Shown piece by piece: positions 24,158 through 32,489 of a DNA stretch of 47,596 bases. This DNA is from an uncultured Anaerolineaceae bacterium (GTDB lineage Bacteria; Chloroflexota; Anaerolineae; Promineifilales; Promineifilaceae). Position 1 is the first letter of the stretch. Every line of letters begins with the position of its first letter. The position numbers were made by a program, and so were the translations under genes. The stretch is taken from assembly GCA_937967805.1 (NCBI GenBank), contig CALBTC010000524.1:1-47596 (forward strand), given 5' to 3'. The notes under the pieces are model-generated. The model worked only from the letters and a program-made list of their open reading frames with translations, had not been told where the DNA came from and ran no database searches.

Positions 24158-25216
24158 TTACGCTGATACCAATTCGGCCATTGTTGGCGAGGCAGTTCGG
24201 GCGGCGGCAAAAGCAACTTCCGACGTCGGGGCCATCTGCAAAACGGCCGAAGCCCAGGTAAGCCCCGCGCCAAAACTAACCAGCAGCAGGCGATCTTCCA
24301 GCCCAATTTCTCCGGCATCAAGGCCATCACAAATGGCTAGAGGAATGGCCGCGGCTGAAGTATTGGCATATTTGTCTATCTTCACTAAAAATCTGTCCAG
24401 CGGCAGCCCCATATTGCGGGCAGCGGCCTGAATAATTCGCAGGTTGGCCTGGTGGGGTACGATCATGTCGATGTCGGCCAGGGTCAGACCGGCCTGGGCC
24501 AAGCTGCGTTGGCTGGTTTCCCCCAAAATACGGGTGGCAAACCTGAACACTTCACGGCCGTTCATGCGAATAAATTGGCGTCCTTCTTTGAACGTGTCGG
24601 GACCCACCGGTTCGGCTGATCCGGCCGCCGGTGCAATAATGTGGTGACCCCCACTGCCGTCTGAACCCATATCGAAGCCGAGCACGCCGCACGGTTCTGT
24701 GCTGGCCTGCAGCACAAAGGCCCCGGCGGCGTCGCCAAATAGCACGCAGGTGCTGCGGTCATGCCAATCAATAAAGCGGCTGAGCAGTTCGGCGCCAATG
24801 ACCAAAATGTTGTGGTACGCGCCGCTGCCGATGAACTGCTGCGCCGTGGTCAGGCCGTAGAGGAAGCCGGTACAGCCGGTGACCAGCACAAAGGCGGGCA
24901 CATTGGCCGCTCCCAGCATATGCTGTACCTGGCTGGAAACGGGCGGCGTCAGATGGTCGCCGGTGGTTGTGGCTACAATGATGAGGTCTAGGTCGGCGGC
25001 GGCTAAATTAGCTTTGCGCAGGGCCCGGCGAGCCGCTTCTACCGACATGGTGGCGGTGGTTTCATCCGGGGCGGCCACATGACGCTGGTGAATACCGGTG
25101 CGCTGCACGATCCAATCGTGGCTGGTATCGACCATTTCTTCCAGATCGTGATTGGTGATGATTTTTTCGGGCACATACGCGCCCCAACCGGTGATACGGC
25201 CGTATCGTTCTTCCAT
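24158..25216 (-). CDS. fabH: Beta-ketoacyl-ACP synthase III (FabH)
   Basis: Starts fatty-acid synthesis by condensing an acyl-CoA with malonyl-ACP. 352 residues from ATG 25216, which has GGAGAG at good spacing. The active Cys115 lies in VTGCTGFLYGL (most FabH have A-A-C-A), His in VPHQANLRII and Asn in YANTSAAAIP, so the triad is complete. About 25 extra residues (APTSEVAFAAARTASPTMAEL) follow the normal end at ASAVLQM. It stands alone, with no other fab genes nearby. Related KAS III enzymes with other starters are possible. Confidence 0.92.
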   Translation of the reverse strand: MEERYGRITGWGAYVPEKIITNHDLEEMVDTSHDWIVQRTGIHQRHVAAPDETTATMSVEAARRALRKANLAAADLDLIIVATTTGDHLTPPVSSQVQHMLGAANVPAFVLVTGCTGFLYGLTTAQQFIGSGAYHNILVIGAELLSRFIDWHDRSTCVLFGDAAGAFVLQASTEPCGVLGFDMGSDGSGGHHIIAPAAGSAEPVGPDTFKEGRQFIRMNGREVFRFATRILGETSQRSLAQAGLTLADIDMIVPHQANLRIIQAAARNMGLPLDRFLVKIDKYANTSAAAIPLAICDGLDAGEIGLEDRLLLVSFGAGLTWASAVLQMAPTSEVAFAAARTASPTMAELVSA

Positions 25217-25489
25217 TTTGCTCTCCTCAAATGGTGTACAGATGTCATGGTTCTTCATCGAGTTGCTGCCGCAGTGCATGGTATTAAACCCGAATTAGGC
25301 CGAATCGTCACGAGACTGGACTGTTTACCGGAGAAACCTATAGTTACAAAACAAGTTTGCAATTAGCCGTAATTTCCCAGCATCCGCTTACTTAACGATA
25401 TGAGAACCGTCAGATAGTTCACCGATAAATGAAGATGCAGATGTGATGGTAAACAGCTACTCTACAGAAAACAACTAAGCCGAAAATCT
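25217..25489. other. Divergent spacer between fabH and the histidine kinase
   Basis: No coding frame, repeat or octamer seen. AT-richer than the flanks. A weak minus-strand TATAGG with TTGCAA only 14 bases apart is not convincing. Nothing else recognised. Confidence 0.4.
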
Positions 25490-27409
25490 ATGAATGTTTT
25501 AGCACGCTATCTTGCCCCGCCCAAATTTGATGATCCGGAGAAAAGCCGTCAGGCATATTGGCTGAATCGGTATTTGCTGGCTTTTATCTCTACTTTGTTA
25601 TTGCTGCTGGTGACGGTACGGCCGTTCACGCGATTCTCTGGCCTGGAACAATGGGTTGCCGTGTGCGGACTTGGGTTGCTGCTGGGCACTGCCCTGATTT
25701 GTGTCGGTCTTGTTGATCGTGGTTATGTGCGCCCGGCTGCCTGGCTGCTTTCTGGGATGGGATTTGTCATTGTTACGCTGTTGATGATTGTTTTTGATGG
25801 CATTCGCAGTTCATCCGTGGTGGGCTATTTTGTGATTGTGGCGGCTGTCAGCTTATTTATTCGTGGCAAAGCCCCCCTCTTGTTTATGGCCCTCAATGTG
25901 ACTGCCCTCACCTTCGTATATGCTGCTGAGCAAAATGGGCTCATCGTTACCCACTACAATAGTTTACCGGGCATAGATGATCTGGTTATTTTGGGTGTGG
26001 GCCTGGTGTTGCATACGCTGCTGCTGCGGCAGCTCATCGAGGGTTTAAGCGAAAGTGTCGCCGATGCTCAGCGTGCTGTGGCTGCTTTGCGAGTAGCAAA
26101 CGAAGAATTAAAACAGAGCCAGGCTTCGTTAAAACAACTGCATCAGGAACTGGAAGAGCGTGTGATCCAGCGCACGGCCGAATTGCAAATTGCCAATAAT
26201 AAATTGCAGCATGAAGTAGCCGAACGCAAACGCACGGAAGAAGCCATGCAGCAAGCGCAAAAACGGGAAAGCATGGGGCTTATGGCCAGCGGCATTGCCC
26301 ATGATTTCAATAATTTACTGGTAGCCATGCTGGTTCAAACCAATTTAGCTATGAATCAACTGCCTGCTGAAGTACCTGCGCGCGAACATATTCAAAAAGC
26401 GGTGCTGGCCACCGAACAGGCTGCCGAGCTCACGCGGCAAATGTTGGCTTATGCGGGTGGTGGTCAGTTAGAAATGGCACCGGTTAATTTAAATCAGGTG
26501 ATTGAAAAAAACGTTCATCTCTTCCGGGCAGCAATTGCTAAAAAAGTTGCTTTACATACCGACCTAGCCAATGATTTACCGTTGATTGAAGCCGATCGCA
26601 GCCAGCTACAACAAGTGATTATGAACCTGATTTTGAATGGGGCGGAAGCTATTCAGGAAGCTGCCGGGCACGTTTGGATCATTACCGGCCGGGAAATGGT
26701 CATGAGCAATGATGCTTATTATTGGCACTGGACCGGAAGTGAACTACCAGAAGGTGAGTATGTATGTTTAACGGTGCGCGACAGCGGGTCCGGCATGGCG
26801 CCTGAGATTCGCAACCGAATTTTTGATCCGTTTTTTACGACCAAGGAAAATGGTCAAGGTTTAGGATTGGCATCCGTGCTGGGCATTGTGCGGGATCATC
26901 ATGGGGGCATACATGTGGAAAGCCAACCGGGACAGGGAACGATGTTTCGCCTGGTATTCCCCATGAGTGAGAGGAAAGAAACGGCCGTTTCTCCCCAGCC
27001 CATCCAGCATCCCGCCAATACAGCCAGGCAGCTCATTTTGGTCATTGATGATGAAAAACCGGTGCGCGAGGCAGTTGTGGACATTATGGAACTGCATGGG
27101 GTTGCGGTGATAACGGCCGCTAACGGCCAGAACGGTATCAGTCTGTTTAGCCAACACAAAGATGAAATCCAGCTGGTGCTGTTAGACATGTCTATGCCGG
27201 GAATGAACGGAATCGAAACACTGCATAAACTGCGCCAAATTAATCCCAAGGTGCGCGTCATTCTGTCTTCTGGCTATTCGCAGCAGCAAATTGCGCCTGA
27301 ACTGATGGTCAACGGCCGTACCGGCTTCCTGGCCAAACCGTATGACGTTGACACGCTGGTCAGCAAAATTTGGCAATATTTGCCCAACGATTCCCCTTCT
27401 GTGTCTTGA
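25490..27409 (+). CDS. Hybrid membrane histidine kinase with receiver domain
   Basis: 639 residues. About six membrane helices (25-180) form the sensor, followed by a coiled coil (190-255, EELKQSQASLKQLHQELEER), a DHp domain with phospho-acceptor His271 in ASGIAHDFNNLL, an ATPase domain with NLILNGAEAI (N box), DSGSGM (G1), FDPFFTTK (F box) and GLGLA (G2), and a C-terminal receiver with Asp566 in LLDMSMPGMNG and Lys in FLAKPYD. The His box is of the HDFNN class usual in hybrid kinases. The receiver has no output domain and there is no adjacent response regulator, so the downstream partner is unknown. ATG 25490 lacks a clear ribosome site. Confidence 0.93.
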   Translation: MNVLARYLAPPKFDDPEKSRQAYWLNRYLLAFISTLLLLLVTVRPFTRFSGLEQWVAVCGLGLLLGTALICVGLVDRGYVRPAAWLLSGMGFVIVTLLMIVFDGIRSSSVVGYFVIVAAVSLFIRGKAPLLFMALNVTALTFVYAAEQNGLIVTHYNSLPGIDDLVILGVGLVLHTLLLRQLIEGLSESVADAQRAVAALRVANEELKQSQASLKQLHQELEERVIQRTAELQIANNKLQHEVAERKRTEEAMQQAQKRESMGLMASGIAHDFNNLLVAMLVQTNLAMNQLPAEVPAREHIQKAVLATEQAAELTRQMLAYAGGGQLEMAPVNLNQVIEKNVHLFRAAIAKKVALHTDLANDLPLIEADRSQLQQVIMNLILNGAEAIQEAAGHVWIITGREMVMSNDAYYWHWTGSELPEGEYVCLTVRDSGSGMAPEIRNRIFDPFFTTKENGQGLGLASVLGIVRDHHGGIHVESQPGQGTMFRLVFPMSERKETAVSPQPIQHPANTARQLILVIDDEKPVREAVVDIMELHGVAVITAANGQNGISLFSQHKDEIQLVLLDMSMPGMNGIETLHKLRQINPKVRVILSSGYSQQQIAPELMVNGRTGFLAKPYDVDTLVSKIWQYLPNDSPSVS

Positions 27410-27453
27410 CAAACCCCTGACCACCAGCAAAAATACGCCACGATTGGCAAAAT

Positions 27454-27485
27454 AAACCTCCGGCGCAGAATTCCCGGAGGTTTTA
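27454..27485 (+). terminator. Rho-independent terminator after the histidine kinase
   Basis: AAACCTCCGG (27454-27463) and CCGGAGGTTT (27474-27483), a 10-bp perfect stem with a 10-base loop and a following T-rich tract. Confidence 0.88.
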
Positions 27486-27516
27486 ACTTTTAGCCAAAAG
27501 GAGATTCAGTCGAGCA

Positions 27517-28719
27517 ATGAAAAAATATGTGCAGCTACTGCTCTTGCTAACCGTTTTAGGATTGGTGGTGGCCTGCCGGGGAGAAGACGCCACGCCAACA
27601 CCAATTCCACCCCCGCCAACTGAGGATCTGTCTGAAACGGCCGTTACCCCCACTACCGCCGTCACTGCCACCTCTACAACCTTGCCGCCGCCACCTACCA
27701 TCGCCGCTGCCGCCACAAACACCCCCACCAGCGAACCGCCTGCAACCGGCATTAACCTGCTCACCGCTGCCGACTTCGGCACCGACCGCAACCCTCTTAC
27801 GGGTGAACTGGTGGCCGATCCGGCGCAATTGCAAAGACGGCCGCTGGCCATCAAGATCTCCAACGCGCCCCCCAGCTTTGTCCGGCCGCAGTCTGGCCTG
27901 AACAGCGCCGACTGGGTATTTGAGCACACCGCCGAAGGCCATATCACCCGCTTCACGCTCATCCTGTACGGCAACGATGCGGACCGGGTCGGTCCGATCC
28001 GCAGCGCCCGGCTGATCGATGTGGAGCTGCCCGCCATGTTCGATGCGGCCCTGGCTTTTTCCGGGGCCAGCGTCGGCGTCAACCAGCGGCTCAACGCTTC
28101 CGATTTTGCCGACCGCCTTATTCGCTCCAGCGATCCGGGCTACTACCGCACCGGGGAAGACAAGCCGTTTGAACATACGCTGTACGGCCGTCCCGCCACG
28201 TTCCGCCAGGGATTAGAAGCTTTGGGCCTCAACACACCGCCCAATTTCAACGGCCTGCTCACCTTCACCAGCGAGCCACCATCTGGGGGCGAACCGGCCA
28301 GCAGCGTGGCGCTTGATTATGAGTGGGAGATAGTGGAGTGGCGTTATGATGAGGGGAACGGCCGTTACTTCCGCTGGGCCGCCGGAGAACCGATACTGGA
28401 CGCCAATACCGGTGAGCAAGTGAGCGCTGCCAATGTGGTGGTTATTGCCCCGTTCCACGTTGAGGACGCCACCATTTGTGAGCAGATTACCAACGGCGTC
28501 TGCACCCATCTCTCGGTGCAAATTCAGCTGTGGGGCAGCGGCACCGGCCTCATTTTGCGCGATGGGCAGCAGTACCCCGTCACCTGGCACCGCGAAGGGC
28601 GCAGCGACCTGCTCACCTTCACCGACGCCGCGGGCAACTCGTTCCCTCTTCAAATTGGCAACACCTGGGTGCAGTTGGTGCCCACCTGGTATGACGACCC
28701 GGTTTCTGTGACAAGGTGA
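27517..28719 (+). CDS. DUF3048 (YerB-like) lipoprotein
   Basis: 400 residues. Signal MKKYVQLLLLLTVLGLVVAC with lipobox Cys20, a P/T-rich linker (30-75), then the DUF3048 core: NPLTGE, RRPLAIKISN, RPQSGLNSADWVFEH, RVGPIRSAR and DVELPAMFDA are clear family segments, followed by the C-terminal half with VVVIAPFH and GTGLILRDGQQYPVTW. Tethered outside the membrane; in Bacillus the YerB family is linked to the cell envelope but has no defined reaction. ATG 27517 follows AAAAGGAG. Downstream lies a repeat-flanked small gene. Confidence 0.9.
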   Translation: MKKYVQLLLLLTVLGLVVACRGEDATPTPIPPPPTEDLSETAVTPTTAVTATSTTLPPPPTIAAAATNTPTSEPPATGINLLTAADFGTDRNPLTGELVADPAQLQRRPLAIKISNAPPSFVRPQSGLNSADWVFEHTAEGHITRFTLILYGNDADRVGPIRSARLIDVELPAMFDAALAFSGASVGVNQRLNASDFADRLIRSSDPGYYRTGEDKPFEHTLYGRPATFRQGLEALGLNTPPNFNGLLTFTSEPPSGGEPASSVALDYEWEIVEWRYDEGNGRYFRWAAGEPILDANTGEQVSAANVVVIAPFHVEDATICEQITNGVCTHLSVQIQLWGSGTGLILRDGQQYPVTWHREGRSDLLTFTDAAGNSFPLQIGNTWVQLVPTWYDDPVSVTR

Positions 28720-28755
28720 GGGGGTGAGCGGGTGAAGGGGTGACAGGGTGAGGGA
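28712..28755. repeat. Octamer word array (GGGTGANN), left flank
   Basis: About five 8-bp units: AGGTGAGG, GGGTGAGC, GGGTGAAG, GGGTGACA, GGGTGAGG. The 15-base string at 28729-28743 recurs inverted at 29194-29208 on the other side of the next gene. Runs of G every eight bases could also form a quadruplex. Confidence 0.85.
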
Positions 28756-28797
28756 AGGGTGTCATAATGGGCCTACCAGTTTTTAGGAGGTTTCATT

Positions 28798-29193
28798 TTG
28801 GCACAGAAAATTCAAACCCACAACGATCTAGACGTTTATCAGCGCGCATTCTCGGCTGCGATGACGATATTTGATTTATCGAAGCAGTTTCCTAAAGAGG
28901 AAACTTATGCGTTAACCGACCAAATTCGCCGCTCATCCCGGTCGGTTTGTGCAAATTTGGCCGAGGCATGGCGCAAACGACGGTATGAGAAGGCGTTTAT
29001 CAGCAAGCTTTCTGACGCTGAAAGTGAGGTGGCCGAAACACAGGTCTGGCTTGAATTTGCCGTGAAATGTGCTTACCTCGACCGCGAAACGGCCGCTGAG
29101 CTCTATCTCATTTATGACGGCATCTTAGCCACCATTGTGGGCATGATCAACTATCCCCGTACCTGGGTTCTCCCCGGTAAAAAGACAAAATAA
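28798..29193 (+). CDS. Four-helix-bundle protein of the 23S rRNA IVS / S23 family
   Basis: 131 residues, all helical. Family marks: NDLDVYQRAFSAAMTIFDLSKQFPKEETYALTDQIRRSSRSV near the start, NLAEAWRKR, and EVAETQVWLEFAVKCAYL. The start is TTG 28798, supported by AGGAGG seven bases upstream. Members are encoded in intervening sequences of 23S rRNA genes or as free genes beside diversity-generating retroelements (Avd-like); neither an rRNA nor a reverse transcriptase is present here. The gene is tightly bracketed by inverted octamer arrays, so it may be a small transferable cassette. Function unknown. Confidence 0.88.
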   Translation: MAQKIQTHNDLDVYQRAFSAAMTIFDLSKQFPKEETYALTDQIRRSSRSVCANLAEAWRKRRYEKAFISKLSDAESEVAETQVWLEFAVKCAYLDRETAAELYLIYDGILATIVGMINYPRTWVLPGKKTK

Positions 29194-29228
29194 TCACCCC
29201 TTCACCCGTTCACCCCTTCACCCTGTCA
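29194..29228. repeat. Octamer word array (TCACCCNN), right flank
   Basis: TCACCCCT, TCACCCGT, TCACCCCT, TCACCCTG, TCA: the inverted counterpart of 28712-28755, starting at the base after the stop codon of the four-helix-bundle gene and running into the end of asd. Confidence 0.85.
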
Positions 29229-30281
29229 TGCAGGAATAAATCCTTGTTTGACCAACAACTCCGCGTTGAGGACGGAGCCGCTGGCCGCGCCGCGCAGGGT
29301 GTTGTGGGTGATGGAGAGGAAGCGAATGTCGTTGACCGGGCATTGGCGCACGCCGCCGACGGTCCACGCCAAGCCGTTGCCCGCATCACGGTCCAGGCGG
29401 GGTTGAGGGCGGTTGGCTTCTGGCCGGTAGATGAACACCGACTCGGGCATGGTGGGCAGGTCGCGAATAATTTCTGGCGGCTGCCAGGTTTGGAACAGTT
29501 CAATTACCTCTTCAGCAGAGGCGGATTGGCTGAGCTTGACGGAAACGCTGCCCAAATGCCCATCAATGACGGGCACGCGGTTGGCCTGGGCGCTGACTTT
29601 GAAGGGAGCCATTTCAATCGCGCCATTGGCGTAGGTGCCGCACAGCTTGCGCGGTTCACTTTCCAGCTTGCCGTCCTCGCCGCCGATGTAAGGAATGACG
29701 TTATCCATGATGTCCAGCGAGGGCACGCCGGGGTAGCCGGCGCCGGAGATGGCCTGGAGCGTGGTGACAACGGCCGTTTCCACCCCATATCGCTTGTGTA
29801 AAATTTGCAGCGGCAAAACGATGCTCGTCGTCGAGCAGTTGGCGTTGGCCACAATCCAGCCGTCCCAGCCGTACGCCTCTTTTTGGCGGGGAATGAGCGC
29901 CGTGTGGTCCGGGTTCACCTCGGGGATGAGCAGCGGCACGCACGGGTCCATGCGGAAGGGTGAGGCGTTGGTGAGAACGATGTAGCCCGCCTGGGCAAAC
30001 GTTGGCTCCAACTCCCGTGCCTCGGCAGTGGGCAGGGCGGAAAAGAGAACGCGCGGCGCCAGATTGGGCTCGGTGGGCTGAACGATCATGTCGGCCACGG
30101 CGGCCGGCGGGTCGCCAGGCAGCAGCCAGTTGACGCCGGCGCCATACGGCCGTCCCGCCGTGCGCTCAGAGCCGGTGAGGGCGGCAATCTCAAACCAGGG
30201 ATGGTCTACCAGATGTTGAATAAAACGCTGCCCCACCGCACCGGTGGCAGCCAGAATACCGACGGGAATTTTCTTGTTCAT
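29226..30281 (-). CDS. asd: Aspartate-semialdehyde dehydrogenase
   Basis: Reduces aspartyl phosphate to aspartate semialdehyde with NADPH, feeding lysine, threonine and methionine. 351 residues of the archaeal/fungal-type class: NADP motif GILAATGAVGQRF at 8-20, catalytic Cys149 in ANANCSTTS, His in VIDGHLGSV, and ITHNTLRGAASGSVLNAELL at the end. ATG at 30281. It lies behind a T-box leader with its own promoter, so expression answers to the charging of one tRNA. No lysC or hom is nearby. Confidence 0.96.
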   Translation of the reverse strand: MNKKIPVGILAATGAVGQRFIQHLVDHPWFEIAALTGSERTAGRPYGAGVNWLLPGDPPAAVADMIVQPTEPNLAPRVLFSALPTAEARELEPTFAQAGYIVLTNASPFRMDPCVPLLIPEVNPDHTALIPRQKEAYGWDGWIVANANCSTTSIVLPLQILHKRYGVETAVVTTLQAISGAGYPGVPSLDIMDNVIPYIGGEDGKLESEPRKLCGTYANGAIEMAPFKVSAQANRVPVIDGHLGSVSVKLSQSASAEEVIELFQTWQPPEIIRDLPTMPESVFIYRPEANRPQPRLDRDAGNGLAWTVGGVRQCPVNDIRFLSITHNTLRGAASGSVLNAELLVKQGFIPA

Positions 30282-30321
30282 ACAATTGACCTCATATTGA
30301 TTACAAAGTGCGACGCACCTG

Positions 30322-30673
30322 AAAAAATAAAAACGCCGTGCCCACTATGGGGCGACGGCGTCGCGGTTCCACCCAATTCGGTAATGTCGCAAAGCGACCA
30401 CTTCGTGTACGGTGGTCGGTAAACGGTAGACGGTAATCGGTGCATTTTACCGATTACGGATAACCGATAGCGGATTACCCTTGTAACGGCCGTTAACGGG
30501 GCCAGCCGTGCTTCCTTACTCGGTTTCGGGAAGTCGCTCTCAGGGGGTTTTCGGGGCTGTCTTTGTTTCGGAGGCTTTCAGCCGGTGGCGCTCCAATCTC
30601 TGGTACAGGCTCAGCCGCTACTCGTCCTGATCGTTGCTTTTTGGCGCTGCGTATATGCAGCGCTTGTGAATTT
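30322..30673 (-). promoter_or_regulatory. T-box riboswitch leader of asd
   Basis: Minus-strand leader of about 350 bases. Stem I carries AGGACGAGTAG (30628-30618), the 5' half of the specifier loop. The apical part has CAGAGATTGGAGC and GGCTGAAAGCC. The T-box proper GGGTGGAACCGCG lies at about 30374-30362, and the terminator is ACGCCGT-C-GCCC ... GGGC-ACGGCGT (30333-30361) followed by a T-rich run (30322-30332). My pairing puts CCGAAAACCC opposite ACGAGTAGC, so the specifier is probably ACC (Thr), with AAC (Asn) or AAA (Lys) not excluded. Uncharged tRNA would open the terminator and switch asd on. A word-repeat array is lodged before the T-box sequence. Confidence 0.88.
30412..30478. repeat. 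Heptamer word block inside the T-box leader
   Basis: CGGTAAA, CGGTAGA, CGGTAAT, CGGT on the plus strand, followed by complementary ACCGATTAC, GGATAACCGATAG and CGGATTACC. GTAATCGGT/ACCGATTAC pair around a 7-base loop. It sits between the ACGGC...GCCGT stem and the antiterminator, where stem III normally lies. Confidence 0.8.
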
Positions 30674-30679
30674 CGCCGA

Positions 30680-30707
30680 ATTATAAAGAATCTGGTTGAC
30701 CTGTCAA
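30680..30707 (-). promoter_or_regulatory. Sigma-70 promoter of the T-box/asd transcript
   Basis: Minus strand TTGACA (30707-30702), 16-base spacer, TATAAT (30685-30680): both hexamers match the consensus fully. The -35 box overlaps the stop codon region of the upstream GH13 gene. Predicted start near 30673. Confidence 0.88.
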
Positions 30708-32410
30708 GCATTTTCCGGAAAGCGATGGACGTCGCCAGACCAGGGTTGCAGGGTGAAGGTGTACTGATGTTGGCCGGAAACGGCCGTTACCTGCCGCACG
30801 TCCTCACTGGCATTCAACGCCACCCAAATTGTTTCCGTGTCGCTGCTGCGGGCATAAACCAACGTTTGCTTATCAGACTGGATGATGGCGAAACGGCCGT
30901 GTCCCAACACCGGATGATCATGCCGGAACTGAATCAGCCAGCGAAAATATTCCCGAATCTCCGCATCCTGTTCTTTTCCCCACAGCATGGGCTGGCGGTT
31001 TTCCTCCATGCCCTGGCTGCCCGGTTCTTGCATGCCCCGCTCCTGGCGCACGCCTACTTCGCTGCCGTTGTACACAATGGGCGGGCCGATTAGCGTGAAC
31101 TGGCACAACGCCGCCAGCTTCAGCTTGCGTTTGTCGTGCCGGGTGAGCCAGTAGAACCGGTTCATGTCGTGGTTGTCCAAAAAGCTGGGGCGGCTGTAGG
31201 CGGGGGGGAAGAACCGTTCGTGCTTTATCAGAAAGCTGGCAAATTCAGAGAGCGACATACGCTGCAAGGCAAACGTATCGCGCAGGGCCTGTGCCAGCGA
31301 GAAGTCCAGGCAGCCGTCCAGTCGCCCTTCATAGCTGAGCACGGTTGAGGGCGTCTCCACCACTTCGCCAAAAATCCAGGCGTCGGGCCTGATTTGTTTC
31401 GCGGTGGCTCTCAGCTCTGTCCAAAAATCGTGGCTGGGACCCAAAGCATAGTCAAGCCGTAAGCCGTCGAAGCCCACATCCCCCAGCCAGAAGCGCACGC
31501 TGTCCAGCAGATAGTCGCGCACTTCGGGATGGTTCACATTGACCTGGGGCAGATCCATCACGCCGAAAAAAGTTTCATAATCGTGCGGATAATCGATCCA
31601 GTTGTACCAGCTGACGAAGGGACTTTCTGGATCGCGAATGGCTTCCTGAAAGGTATGATGTTCGACCCCCCAATGGTTGGCCACAAAATCCAGCAGCACG
31701 CGGATTCCCTTGTTGTGGGCGGTTTCTACCAGTTCACGAATGTCGTCCAGGCTGCCCAGCCGGGGATTGACGCTGAAGTAGTCGGTGGCGTGATAGCCAT
31801 GATGGCTGTCATCAGGAAAAAAAGGATTCAGCCAGATGGCGTTGAAGCCCATCCCGGCAATGTAATCCAGCTTTTGGACGATGCCGCGCAGGGTGCCGCC
31901 GTAGATGTCATTGAGGCTTTCTACAGGGTTCCAGGTACGGCCGTCTCCCGGATAAAATCGGTCAGGAAAAATCTGGTACACAATGGCTGTCTGGCTCCAG
32001 GCGGGCGGCTCGCTGGGTCCCACGTAGTAGGAAAACACCTCACCGTCGTTGGCCGGAATCGGTTCCGAGCCGTCGGCCGGGTACGCTTTGATGGTGTAGC
32101 GCACGATGGTGCCTTCTGGCTGGGGCGGCAGGATGACCTGCCAATGCTGCAAATATTGCCAGTTAAGCAGATCCCATTTTGTTTTGCTGCGGTGTAGGGG
32201 GTAGACGGCCGTTTCCGGCAGCGTCACCTCACATTCAATTCTGTCGATCAGTTGCGGCAGGCCCACAATCACCGTGAGCACGGGCGCATCGTCTGCCTGC
32301 GGCGCACGTGGCTCAATCAGGCTGTGGTGCTTCACACCCTGCCGCCACTCCTGGTAATACTTCAGTCGTTTTTCAGTGGTCGATAGAGAACCAAAAACGA
32401 AATCATCCAT
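30704..32410 (-). CDS. Cytoplasmic GH13 maltodextrin hydrolase (neopullulanase/cyclomaltodextrinase type)
   Basis: 568 residues, no signal peptide. An N-terminal beta domain of about 130 residues (CBM34-like) precedes a GH13 barrel. Catalytic triad visible: Asp320 in DGLRLDYA, Glu349 in FGEVVE, Asp415 in FLDNHDMNR; DFVANH and YHATDYF are also conserved. Such enzymes cut alpha-1,4 (and some alpha-1,6) bonds in imported maltodextrins or cyclodextrins. Its place near the maltodextrin transporter locus (separated by one gene pair) fits intracellular breakdown. The ribosome site is weak (AGAGG, far). Confidence 0.88.
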   Translation of the reverse strand: MDDFVFGSLSTTEKRLKYYQEWRQGVKHHSLIEPRAPQADDAPVLTVIVGLPQLIDRIECEVTLPETAVYPLHRSKTKWDLLNWQYLQHWQVILPPQPEGTIVRYTIKAYPADGSEPIPANDGEVFSYYVGPSEPPAWSQTAIVYQIFPDRFYPGDGRTWNPVESLNDIYGGTLRGIVQKLDYIAGMGFNAIWLNPFFPDDSHHGYHATDYFSVNPRLGSLDDIRELVETAHNKGIRVLLDFVANHWGVEHHTFQEAIRDPESPFVSWYNWIDYPHDYETFFGVMDLPQVNVNHPEVRDYLLDSVRFWLGDVGFDGLRLDYALGPSHDFWTELRATAKQIRPDAWIFGEVVETPSTVLSYEGRLDGCLDFSLAQALRDTFALQRMSLSEFASFLIKHERFFPPAYSRPSFLDNHDMNRFYWLTRHDKRKLKLAALCQFTLIGPPIVYNGSEVGVRQERGMQEPGSQGMEENRQPMLWGKEQDAEIREYFRWLIQFRHDHPVLGHGRFAIIQSDKQTLVYARSSDTETIWVALNASEDVRQVTAVSGQHQYTFTLQPWSGDVHRFPENA

Positions 32411-32456
32411 TTAATCTTCTGCCTCTTTGTTTGTGTAATCTTGTTGTTAGGTGTAT

Positions 32457-32481
32457 GGATTCCTGCCTTTGCGGGAATGAC
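32457..32481. repeat. Single REP element
   Basis: GGATTCCTGCC-TTT-GCGGGAATGAC, a copy of the repeat whose paired form is at 20503-20567. It lies between the GH13 gene and the peroxidase-fusion stop codon. Confidence 0.75.
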
Positions 32482-32489
32482 ACACTGAG

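Noticed and set aside
28798..29193. Four-helix-bundle gene as part of a diversity-generating retroelement or 23S rRNA intron
   Set aside because: No reverse transcriptase, template repeat or rRNA sequence is present nearby.
29194..29228. Second T-box or terminator for asd in the TCACCC array
   Set aside because: No stem with T-run is visible; it is better explained as the right-hand repeat array.
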